In this document: positions 46,229-54,992 of the stretch, one piece after another | Layout: each line of letters opens with the position of its first letter | Position numbering within the stretch: the first letter of the stretch is position 1 | Assembly: GCF_001458315.1 (NCBI RefSeq) | Contig: NZ_CYRX01000026.1 | Span: 62,001-126,000 of the forward strand | From: Thalassobacter stenotrophicus | GTDB lineage: Bacteria; Pseudomonadota; Alphaproteobacteria; Rhodobacterales; Rhodobacteraceae | Length of the DNA stretch: 64,000 nucleotides | Direction: 5' to 3' | Made by a program: the position numbers and the translations under genes | Notes under the pieces: model-generated | Told to the model about the DNA's origin: nothing | What the model saw: the letters and a program-made list of their open reading frames with translations, nothing else | Databases searched by the model: none

Positions 46229-47772
46229 CAGGCAAAAAATCCGTGCATAAACCACCGAGGATCATCCCCACGTCCGTCATGCAGCACGCCTTCACGGTAA
46301 AGCCAAAAGCGGCGGCCATCCTGCACCTCAACTTTGTAGTAATCACGCAGGCGTGTGCCGGGGCGGTCACGCCACCACTCAGGCGCGATGCGTTCCGGTC
46401 CGGCGTGCCGGGTTGATTTATAAAGCACACCACGCCAGCGAAATTGCGATGGCGGACCTTCGGGTACGGCGTAGATCACTCGGACTTCTTCTGGGGGCGC
46501 AAGGACGCGGAGAGGCCGTTCGTGCAGTAATTCTGGGGCCTCGCTGGGAGCACCCTGTAAGGCAGGCACGCGTCCTTCGATACGTTCGGGGATATGGCTT
46601 TCGTGCCATGTCGACCACGTGATCTTCTCGCGTCCCAATCGCGCGCTAAGCCTGTCGATTAAGCCTGTGATATCCGCCTGTGCATCGCGTTTGCCATCAA
46701 GGTTTTCTTGGATGCGCAAAACAGGTTCAACCTGCGTAGCCTCAAGCGTCAGCAGATCAAACCCGAAACCGGGATCAATGCCATCAAGTTTGCCATCAAA
46801 CAGGCGCAGTAGATGGGCCGCATCACGGCTGGCTTTGGCTGTTGCCAACTGCACTGTTCGGCATTCGCTATCGATCCGGTAAATTGTTAACCGCATAACG
46901 CGGGCACCCTGTTCCGCGTCAGCCAATTGCTCACACAGATTATCGACAAGGCCTTTAAGATGCGGAACGGGATCAATCACAGGCTCAGATAGACGTGTAC
47001 GCGCTATAAACTGCACATGATCAGGCGGCGCGTTCAGCGGGTCAGGGCTGGCTGCGTATGCGCGGTCCATCAACATCAACGGGTTTTGTTCAGCTGGTAT
47101 ATTTGCAAAACGCTGCATCAAGGCGGCACGTGGTACGGCGGCCAACGCGCCAATGGTTTTCAGGCCAAGCCTATTCAGTAGACGTGTTGTATCATGCGTC
47201 AGGCGCAATGCCTTGACGGGGAGTGGCGACAGCGCCGACGCCAAATCCCTTTGCCTACTGATTTTATTCGGGGTGCTATAGCGCGCCAGCGCTTGTGCGG
47301 CCATCGGTGTTGGGGCCATCGCAACCTTGGCAGTCAATCCCTGCATGGCAAAGCGTTGGACCATATCACCCAACATCCGCGCCTCACCGTCAAATAGATG
47401 CGCGGCCCCTGTGACATCCAGATACAACCCATCGGTCCCATCCTGTACGGTCCACGGACACCACCGCCTGGCCCAATGCACGAGGCGTTGCATCAGAACT
47501 TGATCACCATCAAGGTCAGCGCTTTCAACATGCAAATTGGGGTGGATCGCCTGCGCATCGACTACACGATCGCCAATTCTGACACCGCGTTCTTTTGCGG
47601 TTTGATTGGCGCTATAGATCATGGGGCCATGGCTGCCCTCATGTGACAGCACAACAGGAACGTCATCGCTCGGCACTGTTCGGTATGCGCTGACCACCCG
47701 TTTCCAACGGTCCATAGTCAGATCGGGAAACCAGACTGAGGCGATCTGCTTTTCTTGCAGCTTGGGGGTCAT
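46228..47772 (-). CDS. imuB: ImuB, Y-family polymerase-like mutasome subunit
   Basis: A 514-residue protein related to Y-family (DinB/UmuC) polymerases. It shows RIGDRVVDAQAIHPNL, VDVTGAAHLF-type text (LYLDVTGAAHLFDG), LNRLGLKTIGALAAVPRAAL, and the C-terminal ImuB tail. ImuB members lack the catalytic acidic residues and act as adaptors that hold DnaE2 at the sliding clamp; this matches the known imuA–imuB–dnaE2 operon. ATG 47772 is chosen for homology; the frame is open to 47838. The first part overlaps imuA by 110 bp. Confidence 0.9.
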   Translation of the reverse strand: MTPKLQEKQIASVWFPDLTMDRWKRVVSAYRTVPSDDVPVVLSHEGSHGPMIYSANQTAKERGVRIGDRVVDAQAIHPNLHVESADLDGDQVLMQRLVHWARRWCPWTVQDGTDGLYLDVTGAAHLFDGEARMLGDMVQRFAMQGLTAKVAMAPTPMAAQALARYSTPNKISRQRDLASALSPLPVKALRLTHDTTRLLNRLGLKTIGALAAVPRAALMQRFANIPAEQNPLMLMDRAYAASPDPLNAPPDHVQFIARTRLSEPVIDPVPHLKGLVDNLCEQLADAEQGARVMRLTIYRIDSECRTVQLATAKASRDAAHLLRLFDGKLDGIDPGFGFDLLTLEATQVEPVLRIQENLDGKRDAQADITGLIDRLSARLGREKITWSTWHESHIPERIEGRVPALQGAPSEAPELLHERPLRVLAPPEEVRVIYAVPEGPPSQFRWRGVLYKSTRHAGPERIAPEWWRDRPGTRLRDYYKVEVQDGRRFWLYREGVLHDGRGDDPRWFMHGFFA

Positions 47773-48361
47773 AGCGCGCCACCCAACGGCTCGGATTCCG
47801 ACCCCTTGCGCGGAATAGGTCCAGATCCCATTGGGCAACGCCAGGGGCTTGCGAGTCGTGCGGATTGGGCGGGGAGGGCAGCGATGCCACCCGCCACCGC
47901 GTACGTGCTGCGCTCAGCACACCGGGATCGCCACTTCGGATCAGATAGAGCGGTACACCTGACGCATCGGCCCGCATCACAAGGCGTTTTGTAGACGTGA
48001 AATTCAATACGGCTGGTGCGCCATGCACTTCGCCGATAACCGCAGACAGACTCGCGCAGGTTGCGGCTTCTTCCATAGCCCAAAGCACATCGCGAGGATG
48101 GCTGACGGTGACGCGTAAGACAGGCTGTGTGATGCACAAAGACCGCAGGCCTGGCGCATAAAGCTGACCATTCTCGCGGCGTGAAGCATAATCTTGCACC
48201 CATATGATTGGGCGATCTACTTGGCCTAATTTTCCAATAACAAAACCAATTGCCGCCGCTTCGGCAGGTTTTTGACAAAAAACATCTGTCAGCGCGGATT
48301 GCCCAAAAGTGACCGGCTGAGGAAACGGCAAGACTTGCCCATATGAAGAATCGGCTGGCAT
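47663..48361 (-). CDS. imuA: ImuA-like SOS mutagenesis protein
   Basis: A 232-residue RecA/SulA-like protein typical of the first gene in imu cassettes. It has VLPFPQPVTFGQSALTDVF at the N-terminus, the WVQDYASRRENGQLYAPGLR block and an Arg-rich C-terminal part with WDLDLFRARGRNPSRW. The Walker A motif is absent, as in alphaproteobacterial ImuA. ATG 48361 is chosen because the LexA box sits directly upstream of it; the longer reading from 48400 would put the box inside the gene. It overlaps imuB by 110 bp, unusually long. Confidence 0.87.
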   Translation of the reverse strand: MPADSSYGQVLPFPQPVTFGQSALTDVFCQKPAEAAAIGFVIGKLGQVDRPIIWVQDYASRRENGQLYAPGLRSLCITQPVLRVTVSHPRDVLWAMEEAATCASLSAVIGEVHGAPAVLNFTSTKRLVMRADASGVPLYLIRSGDPGVLSAARTRWRVASLPSPPNPHDSQAPGVAQWDLDLFRARGRNPSRWVARYDPQAARKADRLSLVSRSDYGPLETGGQRIPNSAER

Positions 48362-48375
48362 ACACATATAATATT

Positions 48376-48390
48376 GTTCATGTTTTGTTC
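48376..48390. promoter_or_regulatory. LexA (SOS) box of the imu cassette
   Basis: GTTC-ATGTTTT-GTTC, an exact match to the alphaproteobacterial LexA operator GTTC-N7-GTTC, 15 bp upstream of the imuA start codon. Confidence 0.88.
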
Positions 48391-48529
48391 TTGTCCGCAA
48401 GATTGTAATAGTTGACGTTTAGATGAGGCGCAGCATTGGTGACTTTGGGCCTGAAGCTAACACTCGTTGCACTGTAAACTGATGTCTGAGTTGGCTCCCT
48501 CCGCCCACAAAAAATAGTTCCACGATCTC

Positions 48530-48856
48530 CTACTTCTGGGCGTCGGATATCCCCGCCGAGTAGAGCCCATAGGTCAGCTTGCTGGCGGAGCGAGCGGAAT
48601 AGTGGCCTACGAGAGTTGCGGTGTAGTACTCTGAGACATCTGTGCGCTCACACTGGGTGATGAACCACTTGCGGGTGGAGTGGAACACGGTGCCGTACAC
48701 CTCGGGGTGTCTAACCCTGAGTTTTGTGTAGCGTTTCACAACTTCATTTAGGCTGAGGTGCGGGAACAGCCTGCCTGATGCTGGCAACGCCGTGTACAGC
48801 AACCTTTCAAAGGCCCCAGGCAGCGGCACTTTCGGGTCTGCTGTCTTGGACTTCAA
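48530..48856 (-). pseudogene. C-terminal fragment of a second-type tyrosine integrase
   Basis: A 108-codon open frame that matches the last third of the intact integrase at 57252: the two share KSK, LPASGRLFPH, VFHSTRKWFITQCER and LTYGLYSAGISDAQK. It retains the catalytic HxxR and the Tyr of LTYGLY but not the Arg of box I, so cannot work alone. It lies directly behind the truncated integrase 48853–50088 and overlaps its last codons, so the pair looks like a crossover between two integrase genes. Confidence 0.85.
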
Positions 48857-50088
48857 CAGACGACGGTGTTGGTACTGTGACCGAGGATGGCCAGGGAGAT
48901 GGCCTCGGGACAGCTCGTGTTGCGCAGCTTATCCTTCATGCGGTGGCGCAGGGAGTGGATGGTGATTTTCTTGTCGCTGATCTGGGTTCTCAACCGCTTC
49001 ATGAGCATGGCCGAGGCTGCGTCGCTTCCTCTTGGACGGGCATACTGTGGGAAGAGGGGGTCTGTGCCGCGCGCGTCTCCCTGGTGCTTTCTGAGGTCGT
49101 CTATGACCCTCGGGGACAGCGGGATGGTGCGGTCTGAGGTCTTGGTCTTGAGGCTCCGCAGGCTGTTTGGGCGGATGTGCAAGCAACAGGCCTCGAGGTC
49201 TATGTCTCGCGCCTCTAGTCCTACGATCTCTGCCAGCCGGGCACCTGTGTCACACAGGATGACGAACAAGGCATAGGCTGTCGGGGTGGTCTCATACGTG
49301 CGCAACAGGCTGGCAACGTGGCTGTCACTCATGGGGAGCCGATCGTCTTTGCTGGCTCCGGCCCCTTTGATCTTGATCCCTTGGAAGACGTTGCGCTGCT
49401 CCAGGTCGTTCTCAATGATCACATGATTGAGGGCGGCTTTGATTACCCCAAGGGTGCGTAGGACGGAGTTGGGGGCCATACGGGTCAACAGGTAGTCTCG
49501 CACAGTATTGGCATCTGCCCGCCCAATCTCAGCCAAGGGCGTCCACGCGACCCGGTTCTTGCCCAGGGCAATGATCAGGTCCTTACGCAGACGCTCAATG
49601 CGGGTCTTGAGGGGCGTGTTCTCAACCCCATCTTCACACTTGTAGGCGTAATACTCATCGAGCACCCGCAGGAGGGTTATAGGCTCTGGTGTTATGCTGG
49701 CAGTGCCAACCTGGCGTATCACCTCGGGTGAGGTGCTCCCCTCAAGCGCGTCTGCCAGCTCCATGAAGTCATCCATCACATCCCACTCGGGATCGACGAC
49801 ACGATCAGTAAACGCATCTGCATGCCATTCGCCCAAGCGTTCCCGCACGATGGACTTGGCGCGGACACTGTTGGGAGTGGCGCGTTCTTGGTCGAAGAGG
49901 GCTTCAATCTCCGCATGAACGATAGGCAGTCTGCGGATCGCCTCATCATAGCTCTCACCCAGCTGCCGATAGACAGTGGCCTTGGGAAAAACCTGCCGCA
50001 GAGCTTTGGGGACGTTGCGTTTATACCGATACGATCCATTGGCCCGTCGGAACACATATCTGGGGAGTTTGGGCATTGTCTCGTCCAT
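48853..50088 (-). pseudogene. tyrosine recombinase/phage integrase, truncated before the catalytic Tyr
   Basis: 411 codons of a DUF6538/Arm-DNA-binding type integrase. The N-terminus (MPKLPRYVFRRANGSYRYKRNVP) resembles an arm-binding domain; the catalytic domain keeps CDTGARLAEIVGL (box I Arg), the Lys region, and IHSLRHRMKDKL with GHST (His/Arg). It then ends at VVC, just where the last strand and catalytic Tyr should be. The following DNA is the C-terminal part of another integrase type in another frame. ATG 50088 or 50076 are possible starts. It should be inactive unless a frameshift joins the two parts. Confidence 0.85.
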
Positions 50089-50142
50089 CCTGAGGATCAC
50101 TATCGGAGGCGATACTGCTCAGCACAAGCCGTTTTGACATGC

Positions 50143-50521
50143 CCATCCGTGACGCTTCAGGAGCCAATCTCGACGAAGTGGTCCCAAAAGCGGTCCCGAA
50201 ACTGGTCCCAATACCAGCCCAACCCGCTTATTCTCAACGATTTCTTGGAAATAGACCCTGCGATGTGGTGCCCAGAAGAGGACACCTAATGCGTAGGTTT
50301 GTCATTTAATATTAGGGGTTTACGGGGTGGATCGTCTACCGAAGTGGTCCTGAAAGCGGTCCCAATTTAGGCAAATCATACGTCATATAAGCTGCGCCAA
50401 TGTAGACCTCGGCGTATTGTGCAATACGAGACCAGCATGCTCGGTGCTGCAACAGAATATGCGACTTTAGGTGCGGCTTTCGGAAAGTGGCTGCGTGTTA
50501 CTCAGAGGGTAGTTATGCGGA
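50143..50521. repeat. integrase upstream region: right copy of direct repeat with 12-bp GGTCCC iterations
   Basis: GGTCCC occurs at 50180, 50192 and 50204, exactly 12 bp apart, and GGTCCT/GGTCCC at 50346 and 50358, also 12 bp apart. The 23-bp segment GAAGTGGTCC-N2-AAAGCGGTCCC is found at both 50175 and 50341. The left copy (42648–42860) has a single such segment, as if the DNA between the two had been deleted. The pattern is like arm-type integrase-binding sites. No gene is credible between 50101 and 50706. Confidence 0.75.
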
Positions 50522-50706
50522 TTTTCCAGCTTTTCGGTTTTCACGCTTCGCTGATGCAGCATTTCAGTGCAGCTTGGGAAAACGACTCGATGAGGCGCTC
50601 CGGATTTCGCCAGAGCGGCCATTCGGAATTGTTGGAATCGTCTGCAGTCAAGCCGTACGCAGTGGTACGAAAGATTACACCGATGAACAGCCGAGCGGTC
50701 GATCTT

Positions 50707-52563
50707 TCACCAGTCACTCTCACTCAGCCCTAGCTTTTTGAGCCTTGAATAGAGTGTGGTCGGTTTGATCCCAAGCAATGCCGCCGCCCCTTTGTTCCCG
50801 GAAACCTTTCCGCTAGCCTCTTTCATGCAAGCGATGATGTTGGTTCTGCGGATTTGTTCGACATCCGCTTCGGTGAGCAAGGCGGAGGTCAGCAAAGCGC
50901 CCGGTAAGATTTGGCTCTGGATTTCAACTTCCAGCTTGTCAGATTGTGACACGATCGCACCGCGTTCGATGACGTTTGCCAGCTCGCGCACATTGCCGGG
51001 CCAGTGGTAGTCCTGCAGTTTGCGCATCGCACCTTCGGTCACCACCGGCACCTTTCGACCCAAGCGCTTGCAAACGATCCGCAGTAGATGAGCCGTCAGA
51101 ATAGGAATGTCCTCTTGGCGGTCCCGCAGCGGCGGACATAGGATGGGAAAGACCCCAAGGTGCAGCATCAAATCGGGACGCAAACGTCCGGCCTGCACCT
51201 CTCGGTCGATGTCGCGGTTTGTTGAGGCAATGACACGTAGATCCAGACTGCGCGTACGATCATCGCCCAGACGGATCACCTCGCGGTTCTGCAATGCATC
51301 CAGTAGGTGGCCTTGCAATTCGATAGGAATGTCCGCAACCTCATCGATGAACAAAGTGCCGCCGTGGGCCAATTCCAATTTGCCGGGCCGATCCTTAAGG
51401 GCACCGGCAAAGGCGCCGCGCACCTGACCGAACAGCTCGCTTTCGATTTTCTCGGGGCTGACGGCACCGGCCTTGAAATGGATCATCGGACGGCGCTTGC
51501 GAGTGCTTTCGTCATGAACGGCGGAGGCCACGAGGGATTTCCCCACGCCGCTTTCGCCGCGGATCAGAACGCTTGTATCCGTGGGCCCCACAAGTTCGAT
51601 TTGCTTGAGGATTGCCTGAATAGCGGCCGAGCGGCCGATGATGTCGTGATGCGCGCGTTCGATGTTGATCGCTTCTTGCAGGTAGGCGTTTTCCTCTTCC
51701 AGCTGATCGCGCAGCGCCGCGACCTGATCCATGGCGTCGCGCAGTTTGCGCTCGTTTTCCCAGCGTTCTGTAATGTCGCGAAAAATGACCACCGCACCGA
51801 CCAATCGGGGTCCGTCGTAGATCGGGGTTGAAACATATTCGACGCGTATTGGCTTGCCATCCTTGCGCCAGAACACCTCGTTCTCGATCCGGTTGACCTG
51901 CTCATACCGGAAGGATTGATAGATCGGACATTCGTGCGATGGGTATTGTTCACCGTTCAAATGATGGTGATGGATCTTTGCGTGGATATCGTGGCCCAAA
52001 AGATCTTGGGTAGTCCATCCAAGCATTTCCTGTGCAGCGCGATTGACAAAGGTTGTCTTGCCGTCGGCATTGACCCCGTAAATCCCTTCGCCAGCGGCGT
52101 TCAGGATCAATTGATTTTCGCGTTCAAGATCTGCGAAGAAGCTTTGCGCGCGCTGCCATTCAATCAGGCCGTCGTTGTAGATTTTTCTGGCCCGAGCTTC
52201 GGCTGCGTGTTGTTCAAGGGTCTCAAGATCAAGCACATGTAGTAGCAACATGTCTTGACCATCGTGATGTATAGCCCGACCTGTGACCTCGCACTGCAAA
52301 GGCGTCTGGTCAGATTTTTGGAATGTCACCTCCCGAGTCCAAGCTGTGCCGCGGTGTTGTACCTCTGTGATAAAGACGACGAAGGTTTCCATTCCGGCGG
52401 CAACAAAGCGGGCGAAATGCGATCCAATCAGGGCGTCATCCCCCAAAAGTGTTTTGGTCTCCTCGGTTGCAGCCAAAATAAGATCCTGGCCAAGATGAAG
52501 CAGGATGGTCGGGCCGAAAGCGCCCGCGAGAAAGGAATCGTGAGGGGTCTCAGTATCAAGCAT
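50707..52563 (-). CDS. PAS-domain NtrC-family (sigma-54-type) transcriptional activator
   Basis: A 618-residue regulator. An N-terminal sensory part of about 150 residues and a PAS domain at about 155–275 (ILNAAGEGIYGVNADGKTTF) lead through a coiled coil to an AAA+ domain from about residue 310: Walker A GESGVGKS, FIDEVADIP (Walker B) and the C-terminal Fis helix-turn-helix (AALLGIKPTTLYSRLKKLG). The sigma-54 contact loop is GAFAGA, not the usual GAFTGA, and the region after it reads LRPDLMLHLG instead of FRxDLYYRL. It is divergent from the cyanate operon and probably controls it through the palindromes between them. Confidence 0.88.
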   Translation of the reverse strand: MLDTETPHDSFLAGAFGPTILLHLGQDLILAATEETKTLLGDDALIGSHFARFVAAGMETFVVFITEVQHRGTAWTREVTFQKSDQTPLQCEVTGRAIHHDGQDMLLLHVLDLETLEQHAAEARARKIYNDGLIEWQRAQSFFADLERENQLILNAAGEGIYGVNADGKTTFVNRAAQEMLGWTTQDLLGHDIHAKIHHHHLNGEQYPSHECPIYQSFRYEQVNRIENEVFWRKDGKPIRVEYVSTPIYDGPRLVGAVVIFRDITERWENERKLRDAMDQVAALRDQLEEENAYLQEAINIERAHHDIIGRSAAIQAILKQIELVGPTDTSVLIRGESGVGKSLVASAVHDESTRKRRPMIHFKAGAVSPEKIESELFGQVRGAFAGALKDRPGKLELAHGGTLFIDEVADIPIELQGHLLDALQNREVIRLGDDRTRSLDLRVIASTNRDIDREVQAGRLRPDLMLHLGVFPILCPPLRDRQEDIPILTAHLLRIVCKRLGRKVPVVTEGAMRKLQDYHWPGNVRELANVIERGAIVSQSDKLEVEIQSQILPGALLTSALLTEADVEQIRRTNIIACMKEASGKVSGNKGAAALLGIKPTTLYSRLKKLGLSESDW

Positions 52564-52598
52564 CCTTCTATTGGGTGCAGAAACACGAACATCTGCAA

Positions 52599-52632
52599 TA
52601 CGAAATATCGTAATTTACGAAATATCGTAAAA
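52599..52632. promoter_or_regulatory. tandem 17-bp operator-like repeat
   Basis: TACGAAATATCGTA occurs twice (52599–52612 and 52616–52629), 17 bp apart. Each is an inverted repeat TACGA-N4-TCGTA. They lie between the divergent activator gene and the cyanate operon and are the best candidate operators. Confidence 0.65.
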
Positions 52633-52762
52633 AATTATCAATCTACATACCCTTAATGCACTGAATTTAATCGTAAAATCCATTTTTTGATTTCTTAACG
52701 AATGCCTTCAAATGCCGACTTCCCGCTGCAAGCATGGGGAAAACCAACAGCGAGGTTGTATC

Positions 52763-54145
52763 ATGACTGTCAAATCACTCGGAAATCCCTTCTCTTCGAA
52801 AACCGATCTGCGGCACGCCGCAGATTGCGGCTGCCACACTTGTAGTGCGCCCAAACCCGAGGCTGAGGACAGCATTGATCTGTCCACCTCCGAAGGGATG
52901 CTGGAGCGCGCAGTTGAAAGCGCCATTGTCCGGTCCGTCTTCGGGCAAAGCGATATCGGGCGCCGGTCGTTCATGGGCATGATGGGCGGGTCGACGATGG
53001 CCGCAGCGCTCGCCTCTGTGTTCCCTCTGGACGAAGCTAAGGCCAACATTCTCGAAAACCTCGGGCCGCCTGAAAAGACGGATCTGAACATCGGTTTTGT
53101 GCCAATCACCTGCGCTACGCCGATCATAATGGCCCAGCCTTTGGGGTTCTATGAGCGCTACGGTCTCAATGCCCAAGTCATCAAGACCGCCGGTTGGGCC
53201 GTCGCGCGCGATAAGTCGCTGAACGGCGAATACGATGCATCCCACATGCTGACGCCGATGCCTTTGGCAATGACGCTGGGTGCTGGGTCCGTCGCGGAAC
53301 CCTACATCATGCCCGCGGTTGAAAACATCAACGGCCAAGCGATTGTGTTGAGCAATGAACACCTCGACAAGCGCGACCCGAGCCAGTGGAAGGGTTTCAC
53401 TTTCGGCGTGCCATTTGAATACTCCATGCACAACTTCCTATTGCGCTACTACGTGGCTGAATTCGGTTTGGACCCTGATGTTGATATCCAAATCCGCGTC
53501 GTGCCGCCGCCAGAGATGGTCGCCAACCTGCGCGCCGGCAACCTTGATGGCTACCTTTCGCCTGATCCGTTCAACCAACGCGCCGTCTATGAGGGCATCG
53601 GGTTCATCCATCTACTGACAAAAGAAATCTGGGAGGGTCATCCATGCTGTGCCTTTGCTGCGCCATTGTCCTTCGCGCAAGAACTGCCAAATACCTACGG
53701 TGCTTTGCTCAAGTCGATCATTGATGCGACACAATATGCCTCTGCTGCCGAAAACCGAGCCGAGATTTCTGCGGCTATTGCACCGACCAACTACCTCAAC
53801 CAGCCGGTGACCGTGATTGAGCAAGTGCTGACAGGCACTTACGCTGATGGCTTGGGTGGGGTGCAACGGGTACCGGATCGCATCGATTTTGACCCCTTCC
53901 CATGGCATTCGATGGGCGTGTGGATTCTGACCCAGATGAAACGCTGGGGCTACATCGAGGGTGATGTGGATTACCGAGGCGTAGCCGAGCAGGTTTATCT
54001 GGCGGCGGATTGCCGAAAGGTTATGGAAGACCTCGGCTATAAAGCGCCCGATGTGAATTACAAATCGCACATGATCATGGGCAAGACCTTTGATCCCGCC
54101 GAGCCGGAAGCCTACGTCGACAGCTTCGCAATCAAGGCTGATTAA
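52763..54145 (+). CDS. nitrate/cyanate-type ABC transporter substrate-binding protein (NrtA/CynA-like)
   Basis: A 460-residue exported binding protein of the CmpA/NrtA family. A Tat signal with GRRSFMGMM lies at about residues 66–74, unusually far in: it is preceded by about 65 residues that include CGCHTC (Cys 22, 24, 27). The mature part has IGFVPITCATPIIMAQPLGFYE, DASHMLTPMPLAMT and other NrtA blocks. With the cyanase downstream the ligand is probably cyanate, although nitrate or bicarbonate relatives look alike. ATG 52763 is preferred over a longer reading because a GAGG motif precedes it. First gene of the operon. Confidence 0.88.
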   Translation: MTVKSLGNPFSSKTDLRHAADCGCHTCSAPKPEAEDSIDLSTSEGMLERAVESAIVRSVFGQSDIGRRSFMGMMGGSTMAAALASVFPLDEAKANILENLGPPEKTDLNIGFVPITCATPIIMAQPLGFYERYGLNAQVIKTAGWAVARDKSLNGEYDASHMLTPMPLAMTLGAGSVAEPYIMPAVENINGQAIVLSNEHLDKRDPSQWKGFTFGVPFEYSMHNFLLRYYVAEFGLDPDVDIQIRVVPPPEMVANLRAGNLDGYLSPDPFNQRAVYEGIGFIHLLTKEIWEGHPCCAFAAPLSFAQELPNTYGALLKSIIDATQYASAAENRAEISAAIAPTNYLNQPVTVIEQVLTGTYADGLGGVQRVPDRIDFDPFPWHSMGVWILTQMKRWGYIEGDVDYRGVAEQVYLAADCRKVMEDLGYKAPDVNYKSHMIMGKTFDPAEPEAYVDSFAIKAD

Positions 54146-54148
54146 GCC

Positions 54149-54982
54149 ATGGAAAAGTTGTCTCTCAACCAACGCGCAGCGATCCTGTCGGTTGTGATGC
54201 TCTTCGTCGGCCTCCTTGCATGGGAGGCCGCGATTCCCGCCCAGAAGGCGGTGAAGGAGCTGACAGAGTATGAACTTCTCACCGGTGCAGGTCAGCCAAA
54301 GGCAGGCGTTCCACCGCCAAGTCAGGTACTCGCCAAAGCCTGGGAACAACTCAGCAACCCGTTCTATGATGCAGGGCCCAACGATAAGGGCATCGGCATC
54401 CAAATAGGATATTCGATCTACCGTGTTCTGACGGGCTATTTTCTAGCCGCCTTTATCGCCATTCCGTTTGGGTTCCTTATCGGGATGAGCCAGGTTGCTT
54501 ACAAATCCTTCAACCCTTTCATTCAGGTGCTGCGCCCGATCTCTCCGCTCGCGTGGATGCCGCTTGCACTATTCATTATTGGTGACAGTGAGGCTTCGGC
54601 GATCTTTGTGATCTTCATCTGCTCGATCTGGCCAATGCTGATCAACACAGCCTTTGGCGTGGCCGCCGTGCGTGAAGACTGGGTCAACGTTGCCCGCACC
54701 CACGAACTCGGCCCGATCAAGACCGCCTTTGCCGTGATCCTGCCCGCTGCAGCTCCTACCATCGTCACGGGGATGCGCATCTCCATCGGGATCGCATGGC
54801 TGGTGATCGTCGCCGCCGAGATGCTCGTCGGAGGTACTGGGATTGGCTACTACGTCTGGAACGAGTGGAACAATCTCGACCTGACCTCCGTCGTTTTCTC
54901 AATCCTCATGATTGGTGTGGTGGGCATGCTGCTGGACGCCTTGTTTGGCTTGTTGCAGCGCCGCGTCACTTACGCTGAATAA
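54149..54982 (+). CDS. ABC transporter permease (NrtB/CynB-like)
   Basis: A 277-residue inner-membrane permease with six hydrophobic segments. The EAA-type loop region near ARTHELGPIKTAFAVILPAAAPTIVTGM is typical for nitrate/cyanate/taurine permeases. It follows the binding protein after 3 bp and the ATPase gene after 10 bp, so the operon encodes a full importer for an anion such as cyanate. Confidence 0.9.
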   Translation: MEKLSLNQRAAILSVVMLFVGLLAWEAAIPAQKAVKELTEYELLTGAGQPKAGVPPPSQVLAKAWEQLSNPFYDAGPNDKGIGIQIGYSIYRVLTGYFLAAFIAIPFGFLIGMSQVAYKSFNPFIQVLRPISPLAWMPLALFIIGDSEASAIFVIFICSIWPMLINTAFGVAAVREDWVNVARTHELGPIKTAFAVILPAAAPTIVTGMRISIGIAWLVIVAAEMLVGGTGIGYYVWNEWNNLDLTSVVFSILMIGVVGMLLDALFGLLQRRVTYAE

Positions 54983-54992
54983 AGGAAAACCT

